A program made the translations under genes and the position numbers. Below are positions 52,535 to 60,347 of a DNA stretch of 64,000 nucleotides, in pieces. Numbering within the stretch: position 1 is the stretch's first letter; each line of letters starts with the position of its first letter. This stretch comes from Sulfurovum riftiae (GTDB lineage Bacteria; Campylobacterota; Campylobacteria; Campylobacterales; Sulfurovaceae). Location of the stretch: positions 1-64,000 of the forward strand of contig NZ_LNKT01000002.1 in assembly GCF_001595645.1 (NCBI RefSeq). Reading direction: 5' to 3'. A model generated the notes under the pieces. It had not been told where the DNA came from and did no database searches. It saw only the letters and a program-made list of their open reading frames with translations.

Positions 52535-54648
52535 ACACCTCCATAAAATGTCTGTTCTTCTTCTGCCATTTTCACCAGCAGTCCGGCCGGAGCAAAACGT
52601 TCGCCGAAGCTCTTTTCAAGTCTTCCCAGGCGTTCGACGATCTCCGGCAGTCCCTCCTCATCTGCATAGCGCAGAAGGCCGCCTCTGAAGGCAGGGAAGC
52701 CTGTTCCCATGACCATCGCCATATCCAGATAGCGGGCATTGGCGACTACCTTCTCTTCCAGACAGCGTGCCGCTTCATTGACCATGGTGAGGATCGCCCT
52801 GTCAAGAAGGACATTCTCTTCAAGTTCCGACTGTCTCAGCTGAAAATCTTTCATCTTTTCATTCACTTTTTTCTTACGGCCGCTGTAGACATAGAATCCT
52901 GTACCTGTTTTCCTGCCCAGCCACTTTCTTTCCGTCATCTGCGAAAGGAGTGCTGACGGTTTCATCCTCTCACCATAGGCCTCATAGAGGATCCCTGAAA
53001 CCTTTTCACCGATATCCAGACCCACTTCATCGGCAAGCGTGAACGGACCCATCGGCATACCGAAATCGGTCAGCACCCGGTCTATGCGCTCTACACTCTC
53101 ACCTTCTTCGAACATTCTGGCAGCCTCGTTCAGGTAGGGCAACAGGGTCCGGTTGACAAGGAAACCTGCACATTCACTTACTTTTACAGGGGTCTTGCCG
53201 AGCCGCTTTGCCAGAGAGACCACCGTAGCGACGGTCTTGGCACTGCTCTTCCTTCCGGCGATTACTTCCACCAGCGGCATTCTGGAGACGGGATTGAAAA
53301 AGTGCATTCCTACAAAACGTTCCGGATGTTCCATTTCATCGGCAAGTTCACTGATAGAGAGAGAAGAAGTATTGGTCGCGATGATCGCCTGATCTGAAAC
53401 ACTCTCTTCAAGCGTTTGATAGATCTTTCTTTTTACATCAGGGTCTTCACTGACCGCCTCTATGATGAAATCCGAAGCTTCCAGCCCTGTCATATCGGTC
53501 GTGTAGGTCACTCTGTCCATCTTCAGAGCGATCTCACGATCATTCAGGCGCCCTCTTTTCCTAAGACTTTCAAAGTTCTTCATCATTTTGGAGAATGCAA
53601 CTGCGATGCTCTCCATTTTCCTTGCCCCCAGTCTAACAGGAATGTCCCTGTTCGCCAAAGCCCATGCAATACCCGAACCCATGGTGCCTGCGCCCATTAC
53701 GGTTGCCGATGTCACTTCACGCGGTTTGGCTCTGGAGAAGGTCTCTTTCTTCAATGTCTCGGAGGTAAAAAAGAGCTCTATGAGGTTCTTCGATACCTGA
53801 CTCATCGCAAGCGGTGCAAAGGCTTCCAGCTCGACCTCCGATCCTGCATCCAGAGACATCGTAAGCGTTTCATTCAGTACATCGATGGCTTTCAGGGGTG
53901 CAGGGTAATGTCCCGCTGTCTTTTTCAGCACTTCCTTTTTTGCCATGGCAGCAATAAGCGTCCTGAAAGGTGCGAACATTTCATACCATCTGATTCCCTG
54001 CCGTGTTTGTGAGACCTTCATCTCCAGCGTTCCTGCAAGTATCTCTCTGATGAACTCCTCTTTTTTGAACCCAAGATAGCCGCTTGGCACGGAGGCATCC
54101 ACCAGTCCGAGTTTCAGTGCTTTGTCAGCCTTGAGTCTTTTGGATGCAGTAATGAGTTCTATGGCTTTGGTGAAACCGACAAGCTTTGGAAGACGCTGCG
54201 TTCCACCCAGTCCTGGAATGATTCCCAAGCTCACTTCCACCAGTCCAAGACGGGTATGCTCGTCGTTGGTCGCCAGTCGGTAGTCACAGGCCATGGCCAG
54301 TTCCAGTCCTCCGCCCAGACAGGCACCGTCAATGACCGCCACCGTAGGAAAAGGAAGGTTCTCAAGGCGTTTGAAGATCTTCTGTCCCTGACGCAGCTTT
54401 GTCTTGATCTCCGTTTCATCCTTGAAGGCTTTGATCTCTTTGATGTCCGCACCGGCAATAAAAACACTCTCTTTGGCACTCTCGATAAAAAGGGCTTTGA
54501 TAGTTGTATCGTTTTCTATCTCTTCAAGGATCTTATCAAAGGCATAAAGCGCATCGAAACAGAGTACATTCACTGCTTTGTCCGGCGTATCAAATGTCAG
54601 GGTAACGATACCGCGTCCGTCTTTATGTTGCTCAAAGTATTCCATCAC
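52531..54648 (-). CDS. fadJ: Enoyl-CoA hydratase / 3-hydroxyacyl-CoA dehydrogenase (FadJ/FadB)
   Basis: A 705-residue two-domain enzyme for steps two and three of beta-oxidation. The hydratase domain (1-190) has ESVFIAGADIKEI and GACLGGGLELAMACDYRLA with the catalytic glutamates LGLVEVSLGIIPGLGGTQRLP. The dehydrogenase domain starts near 312 with ATVMGAGTMGSGIAWALAN (NAD) and has HFFNPVSRMPLVEV. FadJ versus FadB cannot be settled by eye. Overlaps its neighbours by 4 bases on each side. Confidence 0.94.
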   Translation of the reverse strand: MMEYFEQHKDGRGIVTLTFDTPDKAVNVLCFDALYAFDKILEEIENDTTIKALFIESAKESVFIAGADIKEIKAFKDETEIKTKLRQGQKIFKRLENLPFPTVAVIDGACLGGGLELAMACDYRLATNDEHTRLGLVEVSLGIIPGLGGTQRLPKLVGFTKAIELITASKRLKADKALKLGLVDASVPSGYLGFKKEEFIREILAGTLEMKVSQTRQGIRWYEMFAPFRTLIAAMAKKEVLKKTAGHYPAPLKAIDVLNETLTMSLDAGSEVELEAFAPLAMSQVSKNLIELFFTSETLKKETFSRAKPREVTSATVMGAGTMGSGIAWALANRDIPVRLGARKMESIAVAFSKMMKNFESLRKRGRLNDREIALKMDRVTYTTDMTGLEASDFIIEAVSEDPDVKRKIYQTLEESVSDQAIIATNTSSLSISELADEMEHPERFVGMHFFNPVSRMPLVEVIAGRKSSAKTVATVVSLAKRLGKTPVKVSECAGFLVNRTLLPYLNEAARMFEEGESVERIDRVLTDFGMPMGPFTLADEVGLDIGEKVSGILYEAYGERMKPSALLSQMTERKWLGRKTGTGFYVYSGRKKKVNEKMKDFQLRQSELEENVLLDRAILTMVNEAARCLEEKVVANARYLDMAMVMGTGFPAFRGGLLRYADEEGLPEIVERLGRLEKSFGERFAPAGLLVKMAEEEQTFYGGV

Positions 54649-55949
54649 TCCACCTCCAAAAGCAGTGCGACACCCTGTCCGCCGCCTATGCAGAGGGTGG
54701 CCAGGCCGCGCTGTTTACCTCTTAGCCTGAGTTCGTGCAGCAGTGTCAGGACCAGCCTTGTACCGGTCATGCCTACAGGATGGCCGAGTGCCACGGCGCC
54801 TCCGTTGACATTGAGGATCTCCGGGTCTATGGCACCCACGGCTTTCTTGCTCCCCAGATGTGTTCTGGCAAAAGCATCTGATGCAAAGGCACGCTCACAG
54901 GCAATGACCTGAGCAGCAAATGCTTCATTGATCTCCACGATCTCCATCTCTGACATGCGGGCACCCGTCTGCCTGAAAAGTTTATATGTCGCAAAGACCG
55001 GCCCCAGTCCCATACGTTTTGGTTCCAAGCCGGCATAGGCGTAATCGCGCATATACCCCAAAGGTTTCAATCCGCGTTTCCTGGCTTCACTTTCAGACAT
55101 CACGATCACTCCAGCTGCCGCATCAGTAATCTGTGAGGAGTTCCCGGCGGTCACCGTTCCGTTCTTCCTGTCAAAAAAAGGTCTTAACTTTGCCAGTTTT
55201 TCCACTGTCTGGTCTTCACGTATGCCGTCATCGTAATCAAGGTATTTCCCATTGTACATGTCATATACCACGTCCATACTCTCCAGGGCAAAGCGTCCGC
55301 TCTCTTTGGCTCTGGCTGCTTTCTGATGGCTGTGAAGTGCGAAAAGGTCCTGCTCTTTCCGGCTGATACCGAAATCCTGTGCAAGCACTTCAGCGGTATT
55401 TCCCATAAGCAGTCCGGAGACCGGATCGGTCAGACCTGACATCAATCCTATAACCGGTTTTAAAAAAGCCGGACGGAATCCCAAAAGTGTCCTTACTTTG
55501 TCCAGGGCACTTTTCGAACGTGCCAGTCTGCCAAAAAGTGCTGTCATCTTCTCGCTGTAGACCAGCGGAATATTGGACATCGACTCAACACCGCCGCAGA
55601 CATAGACACTCCCCTCTCCCGCATAGATGCGTGAAGCCGCTGTGGTTATGGACTCCATACCCGATGCGCAGTTCCTGTGTACGGTCAGTGCCGGAGTGGA
55701 TTCGGGAAAACCTGCACGTAAAGCGATGACCCTCGCAATATTGGCTGCATGAATGGGCTGGGCGACGTTTCCTATGATGACTTCATCCACCTCTTCGAAA
55801 GTTACAGGAGAACGCATCATCAGTTCACGCAGAAGTATTGCTCCCAACTGGTCTGCCTGCATTTTGAGAAACTTCCCGCCTGCTCTTGCCATAGGGGTCC
55901 GGAGTGCTGTTACGATCGCTATACGCTCTTTCTGTTTTTTGCTGCTCAT
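54645..55949 (-). CDS. fadI: Acetyl-CoA acyltransferase (3-ketoacyl-CoA thiolase)
   Basis: A 434-residue thiolase for the last step of beta-oxidation. The acyl-carrying Cys is in VHRNCASGMES (about residue 95), the catalytic His in GHPVGMTG (about 388) and the second Cys in CIGGGQG (about 423). Length and insertions fit the FadI/trifunctional-type thiolase that pairs with FadJ. ATGA overlaps with fadD and fadJ-like genes. Confidence 0.94.
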   Translation of the reverse strand: MSSKKQKERIAIVTALRTPMARAGGKFLKMQADQLGAILLRELMMRSPVTFEEVDEVIIGNVAQPIHAANIARVIALRAGFPESTPALTVHRNCASGMESITTAASRIYAGEGSVYVCGGVESMSNIPLVYSEKMTALFGRLARSKSALDKVRTLLGFRPAFLKPVIGLMSGLTDPVSGLLMGNTAEVLAQDFGISRKEQDLFALHSHQKAARAKESGRFALESMDVVYDMYNGKYLDYDDGIREDQTVEKLAKLRPFFDRKNGTVTAGNSSQITDAAAGVIVMSESEARKRGLKPLGYMRDYAYAGLEPKRMGLGPVFATYKLFRQTGARMSEMEIVEINEAFAAQVIACERAFASDAFARTHLGSKKAVGAIDPEILNVNGGAVALGHPVGMTGTRLVLTLLHELRLRGKQRGLATLCIGGGQGVALLLEVE

Positions 55950-57694
55950 ACATGCTCCTTGTACATTTCATGTATCAGGTCGTCATAGCGCTGCATGACA
56001 TGCTCCTTGGCAAGCTTCATGGAGGGTGTGAGTTCACCTGATTCTATGGTCGGGGCACGGTCAATAAATCGAAAATCACGTATCTTCTCCCAGTGGTTGA
56101 GTTTTTTGTTGATCTTCTCTATCATTTTGCTGACCATCTTCCTGAATTTTTCAGATTCGAGTACCGCGCTGGGTATGCGCTTGTGTTTTTGGGCCACACG
56201 CCCCAGGAAATCCGGATCGACATAAAGCAGGGCGACCACAAAAGGTTTTTTGTCTCCCACGACAAGGACATGTTCGAACCAGCCGTTTCCAAGCAGAAGC
56301 TGCTCAATGTAGACAGCTGAAACGAATTCGCCTGTAGAGGTCTTAAGAAGTTCTTTTTTGCGTCCGCTGATCGTAAGGTAACCTGCTTCATCCATAGTCG
56401 CAAGATCACCGGTGTGCAGCCATCCATCCGTATCGATGACCTCTCTGGTCGCCTCTGTATCGTTATGGTATCCATGCATGATATTCTCACCGCGTGCCAG
56501 CAGTTCACTATCGGGAGTGATCTTCACTTCTACACCCGGAAACGCTTTGCCGCAGGTGCCTATCCTGTTGGCCTGTGGTGTATTGGAGCAGATCACAGGA
56601 CTGGACTCCGTCAGTCCATATCCCTGATAGAGCGGGATACCGATATTGAGATAGAAGCGGTACAACCTGTCCGAAAGTGCTGCCCCTCCGCTGATCATCA
56701 TACGCATCTGTGACCCGAATGCTGTTTTGAGCTTCCCGTAGACCAGCCGTTGGAGTATTCTGTCCAGAAGATTCATTCTCTCTTCAGGTGCTTTGCCTGT
56801 CGTTCTGTAAAAAGCAAGACGCACAAGCAGCTGTTTGAAGATGTTCCCCTCAAGGGCTTTGAGCTTCATTTTGAAAAATACCTTTTCCAGCAATCTGGGA
56901 ACGACCGTCATGACCGTAGGTTCTATCTCTTTGAGCAGTGTACCGACGTTTTTGACATCATCTGCAAAATAGATACGCAACTCCTGTGAAAGATAGAAAT
57001 GCATCACCATACGCTCAAAAATATGTGCCAGCGGCAGGACAGAGAGTGCAATATCCCTCTCTCTGTCAAAATGGTAGTTCTGTGCCGTGGCATGTATCTG
57101 TGAGATCAGATTTCTGTGTGTAAGTTCTACACCTTTGGGTGTACCTGACGTACCCGAAGTGTAAACGATGGTCGCGATATCCTCTGCTTTTATACGGTTG
57201 AGAAGCTCGTCAAAAAGTGTGGGATTGCCATGGTCGATCACACTGCCCTCTGCCACAAGATCCTCCAGGTCAAGATAGGCGCTTCTTTTCTCTTCGACAT
57301 AGATGACCTCAATATCACTGCCGTACCTCTCAATACGTTCTTTGGCCTCATCACTGTCCACGAAGACGGTTTCTATACTTGCGTCGAGCAGTTCAAAGAG
57401 AAGATTCTTGGAAGAGATATTGGTAAAAAGCGGTACACCCACAGCCCCACTGAGCATCAGTGCATAATCGATCACCAGCCAGTAGGAGGAAGGTGCCATG
57501 GCAATGGCCACCTGCTTTCCACCCCATCCTCTGACATGAAAAGCAAGTGCGAGAAAACGGATCTGTGTGAGAAATGCTGCCTTACTGAGCTCTACCCATG
57601 CTCCGGTATGACGATGATGCAGGAAGTTCTTTTTTTCAGGAGTGGATTCAAGGTACCTGAAAAGTTCTCCGAAATGGGTGTACTTCGTATACAT
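55946..57694 (-). CDS. fadD: Long-chain fatty-acid CoA ligase
   Basis: A 582-residue AMP-forming ligase that activates fatty acids. P-loop TIVYTSGTSGTPKGVELTHRN (about 185-205), VPRLLEK, GYGLTESSPV and TGDLATMDEAGYLTISGRKKE are all as expected for the long-chain group. First gene of the fad operon: AAAAGGAGGGCAACG before the ATG and a TATAAT on the minus strand at 57765-57770, at the end of the previous gene. Confidence 0.94.
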   Translation of the reverse strand: MYTKYTHFGELFRYLESTPEKKNFLHHRHTGAWVELSKAAFLTQIRFLALAFHVRGWGGKQVAIAMAPSSYWLVIDYALMLSGAVGVPLFTNISSKNLLFELLDASIETVFVDSDEAKERIERYGSDIEVIYVEEKRSAYLDLEDLVAEGSVIDHGNPTLFDELLNRIKAEDIATIVYTSGTSGTPKGVELTHRNLISQIHATAQNYHFDRERDIALSVLPLAHIFERMVMHFYLSQELRIYFADDVKNVGTLLKEIEPTVMTVVPRLLEKVFFKMKLKALEGNIFKQLLVRLAFYRTTGKAPEERMNLLDRILQRLVYGKLKTAFGSQMRMMISGGAALSDRLYRFYLNIGIPLYQGYGLTESSPVICSNTPQANRIGTCGKAFPGVEVKITPDSELLARGENIMHGYHNDTEATREVIDTDGWLHTGDLATMDEAGYLTISGRKKELLKTSTGEFVSAVYIEQLLLGNGWFEHVLVVGDKKPFVVALLYVDPDFLGRVAQKHKRIPSAVLESEKFRKMVSKMIEKINKKLNHWEKIRDFRFIDRAPTIESGELTPSMKLAKEHVMQRYDDLIHEMYKEHV

Positions 57695-57764
57695 CGTTGC
57701 CCTCCTTTTCTTGGGAGCTTATATGCTGAAGTATACGAACTATGTGTGTATTTTACGTGCAGAA

Positions 57765-57770
57765 ATTATA
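57765..57770 (-). promoter_or_regulatory. Candidate -10 of the fad operon
   Basis: TATAAT on the minus strand, 71 bases before fadD, overlapping the stop codon of the small gene at 57766-57954. No -35 and no clear FadR- or PsrA-like palindrome in the leader. Confidence 0.4.
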
Positions 57771-57954
57771 TAGTTGAAGTGAAGCGACAGGTACCGAGTG
57801 TGACGGTCTTTCCTTTTTTGAGCTCGGAAAGGATGTACTGCAGTGTTGCTTCGGCATCTGTCTCAGGCATCTCCTCGCGGATCATCCGAAGCGCATCCTG
57901 GGTCGAAGTGGAGATCCACTTCTTTTCGTAGGTATATTGCGTATAAAGTTTCAA
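57766..57954 (-). CDS. Small hypothetical protein (62 aa)
   Basis: A 62-residue soluble protein (KLYTQYTYEKKWISTSTQDA...KKGKTVTLGTCRFTSTI). The only long start is TTG with a weak ribosome site; an in-frame stop lies six codons upstream, so a shorter form from ATG at about residue 24 is possible. It follows the 64-residue gene by 15 bases and is probably its operon partner. No family recognised. Confidence 0.5.
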   Translation of the reverse strand: MKLYTQYTYEKKWISTSTQDALRMIREEMPETDAEATLQYILSELKKGKTVTLGTCRFTSTI

Positions 57955-57969
57955 GCCGATCGTCTTTGC

Positions 57970-58164
57970 TTAGACAAGGCCCATTTCGGCAAAGATAGGT
58001 TCCACTTCCATCCACCAGTTCTCGAAACGTATGGCAATATCGTTGATGGCATTGTCCTCTTCCCTCCACTCTTTGAGCTTCTGGATGATCAACGGTTTGT
58101 CCTCGGGAGAGACTTTGTCTGATTTTTCTATATGTTCAATAGCTTTTTCTATTTTTTCTTTCAT
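57970..58164 (-). CDS. Small hypothetical protein, paralogue of the gene at 1431-1637
   Basis: A 64-residue helical acidic protein that aligns along its length with the 68-residue product at 1431-1637 (shared HIEKSDKVS/NIDKSNELS, KEWREEDNA/EEWYAEDRA, IFAEMGLV/ILADLGLI). AAGGATCAAAA precedes the ATG. It is likely followed by the 62-residue gene. Function unknown; two copies in one 64-kb window point to a small lineage-specific family. Confidence 0.78.
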   Translation of the reverse strand: MKEKIEKAIEHIEKSDKVSPEDKPLIIQKLKEWREEDNAINDIAIRFENWWMEVEPIFAEMGLV

Positions 58165-58199
58165 TTTTGATCCTTTTTTCGTATGTAGTATCTTTATAA

Positions 58200-59183
58200 T
58201 TATACCTGTTTATGCTGTGGCGATTCAAATTCTCTTCCCAGTTTCAGCAGATCCTCATCGATATAGTACTTTTTGAAAGCAACTTTTTCTATCGGCTTGC
58301 AGACGAAGGTACCGTTGTTGTAGCAGACCACTGCACTTTTCGTACCTCCCAGCAGTGCATCAATGCCTGTCGTGACAAAATGGAAGGCCATCAATCTATC
58401 ATGCACGGTGGGAATGCCTCCCCGCTGTACATGCCCCAGTACCGTTACACGGGACTCCACTTCTATCTCCTCCTCGAACCACCGTGAGATCTCTTCACTG
58501 TTCTTCAATGCTTCGGAAACGACTGCGATGAAGTAACTTCGACCCTCCTTTTTCTGTTGAAGAAAATCCTCTTTATAAACAGAAAGATCGTAGGGTATCT
58601 CCGGGATCAGACACATCTCCGCACCGGAGGTCAACGCCGAGACCAGTGCCAGGTAGCCGCATTCCCTCCCCATGACTTCGATGACAAAGGCCCGGCCGAA
58701 CGAAGAGGCGGTATCACGGATGGCATCGATCGATACCCTGATGCCGTTGAGTGCCGTATCGACCCCGAGGCAGTACTGTGTTCCGGCGATATCATTGTCT
58801 ATTGTTGAAGGGATGCCGATGAAACCGATATCACCGCTTTCATCCGCCAGTTTCTGCATCCCCTTGAAGGAGCCGTCCCCGCCCAGGATGACCAGGCCAT
58901 CTATACCGTGTGTTCTGAGGTTTTCCAGAGCTTTTCGTCTGTAAGCCTCTTCTTTGAAACGCTCCGACCTTGAAGTATGTATCTTCGTCCCGCCGATGGA
59001 GATGATGCCTGCCACATCACTGTAGCCTGCTTCATGGATCTGGTTATCAATGAGACCTTCATATCCGTTCTCGACAAAACAGGGTTGCATACCTCTGTCG
59101 AAGGCATACTCCACGAACCGTTTCAAGGCTGCGTTCATTCCGGAGACATCACCCCCTGAGCAGAGTATCGCTATTTTTTTCAT
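58200..59183 (-). CDS. pfkA: ATP-dependent 6-phosphofructokinase
   Basis: A 327-residue PfkA that phosphorylates fructose 6-phosphate. Start KKIAILCSGGDVSGMNAAL, ATP site GGDGSFKG (101-108) with Gly-Ser as in ATP enzymes, catalytic PSTIDND (125-131) without the Lys of PPi-dependent enzymes, and MGRECGYLAL. Many Campylobacterota lack this enzyme, so its presence is of metabolic interest. GAGGGAAA precedes the ATG. Divergent from the LOG gene; TATAAT on the minus strand at 59213-59218. Confidence 0.93.
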   Translation of the reverse strand: MKKIAILCSGGDVSGMNAALKRFVEYAFDRGMQPCFVENGYEGLIDNQIHEAGYSDVAGIISIGGTKIHTSRSERFKEEAYRRKALENLRTHGIDGLVILGGDGSFKGMQKLADESGDIGFIGIPSTIDNDIAGTQYCLGVDTALNGIRVSIDAIRDTASSFGRAFVIEVMGRECGYLALVSALTSGAEMCLIPEIPYDLSVYKEDFLQQKKEGRSYFIAVVSEALKNSEEISRWFEEEIEVESRVTVLGHVQRGGIPTVHDRLMAFHFVTTGIDALLGGTKSAVVCYNNGTFVCKPIEKVAFKKYYIDEDLLKLGREFESPQHKQV

Positions 59184-59212
59184 TTTCCCTCATTGCTGTA
59201 AGTTGTTGGATT

Positions 59213-59237
59213 ATTATAACATGATTGACTGTATAAT
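59213..59237. promoter_or_regulatory. Overlapping divergent -10 boxes for pfkA and the LOG gene
   Basis: ATTATA at 59213-59218 serves pfkA (minus strand). TATAAT at 59232-59237 serves the LOG gene, with the ATG only 6 bases after the box, so that transcript may have no leader. The two boxes are 13 bases apart, so both cannot be used at once. Confidence 0.5.
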
Positions 59238-59243
59238 AATCGC

Positions 59244-60095
59244 ATGAAGAAAAATATGAAGAAACTCAAAAAGAACAACCATGTCATCGAGCACAGATAT
59301 ACCAAAGAGGATGAAAAGTTCCTCTATTCCGATGATGCACGCGGCATCAGGCTTCAACTCGACTACCTCAAAGCCGAAACGAAAATGAAAGAGTACGGTG
59401 TCAACCATACCATCGTCGTGTTTGGCAGTGCACGTGTCATCGGTTTTTCCAATGCACTCGAGAAACTTGAAAAGATCAAAAAGAAATTTGAATCGGACCC
59501 TGATTCCAATACACTGCTGGCAGAGCTGCGTTCCGCCGAAAGGATCGTGGAAAAAAGCCGCTACTATGAAGAGGCACGCACCTTCGGAAAGCTGGTCGGC
59601 TCAAGCGGTAAAAGTCCCGAGGACTGCCATGTCACACTGATGACGGGCGGAGGCCCCGGTATCATGGAAGCAGCCAACAAAGGTGCTTTTGAAGTGGGAG
59701 CGAAATCGATCGGCCTCAATATAGAACTTCCCCATGAGCAGGAGCCAAACCCCTACCTGACACCGGAGCTGAGTTTTCATTTCCGCTATTTCGCCATACG
59801 CAAACTGCATTTCATGCAGCGTGCGAAAGCCCTGGTCGTCTTTCCCGGCGGTTTCGGTACACTCGATGAACTTTTCGACCTGCTTACACTTATTCAGACA
59901 GGGAAAAGCCCTGCCATTCCCGTCATACTGATATGCGAGTCCTTCTGGAACCGTATTGTCGACTTCAGCTACCTGTATGAAGAGGGTGTCATCTCCAAAG
60001 AGGACCTCAAACTCTTCAAATTCGCCGAAACGGCGGAAGAAGCCTGGGACACCATTTTAAAATGGTATAAAAAGAAGAAGACACCGCTCTTTTAG
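59244..60095 (+). CDS. LOG-family Rossmann protein (TIGR00730-like)
   Basis: A 283-residue protein of the LOG family, whose members cleave nucleoside monophosphates to base plus ribose 5-phosphate. Motifs: VVFGSARVIG, MTGGGPGIMEAANKGA (about 132-147) and VVFPGGFGTLDELFDLLTLIQTGK (about 200). It has about 80 extra N-terminal residues compared with short LOG enzymes, and a basic start (KKNMKKLKKNNH). No ribosome site; it may be leaderless, or start at ATG 59256. Physiological substrate unknown. Confidence 0.88.
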   Translation: MKKNMKKLKKNNHVIEHRYTKEDEKFLYSDDARGIRLQLDYLKAETKMKEYGVNHTIVVFGSARVIGFSNALEKLEKIKKKFESDPDSNTLLAELRSAERIVEKSRYYEEARTFGKLVGSSGKSPEDCHVTLMTGGGPGIMEAANKGAFEVGAKSIGLNIELPHEQEPNPYLTPELSFHFRYFAIRKLHFMQRAKALVVFPGGFGTLDELFDLLTLIQTGKSPAIPVILICESFWNRIVDFSYLYEEGVISKEDLKLFKFAETAEEAWDTILKWYKKKKTPLF

Positions 60096-60145
60096 CAGTT
60101 GTCTTCAAAAAACAGTATTATCTCTAAAAAGAGAAGGAGTTTCTC

Positions 60146-60343
60146 ATGGAAATGATCGGCGGACTGATCGGTATGATCATAGGCGTGGCTATATTCATCT
60201 TCTGGATCTGGGCACTTATAGACATTATCAAAAATGATTTCAAAGATTCGGCGACGAAGGTCATCTGGTTCATCCTGGTCTTCTTCCTCTATTTTCTCGG
60301 AGCGGCGATCTATTACTTTTTCGGAAGAGAACAGAAGGTCTGA
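60146..60343 (+). CDS. PLDc_N-domain small membrane protein
   Basis: A 65-residue protein with two membrane helices (about 5-27 and 37-57) matching the short PLDc_N family: IFWIWALIDIIKNDFKDSATKVIWFILVFF...GAAIYYFFGR. Role unknown; such peptides often occur alone. AAGGAGTTTCTC before the ATG is a strong ribosome site. 50 bases after the LOG gene; it converges with the M16 gene. Confidence 0.83.
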   Translation: MEMIGGLIGMIIGVAIFIFWIWALIDIIKNDFKDSATKVIWFILVFFLYFLGAAIYYFFGREQKV

Positions 60344-60347
60344 TATT

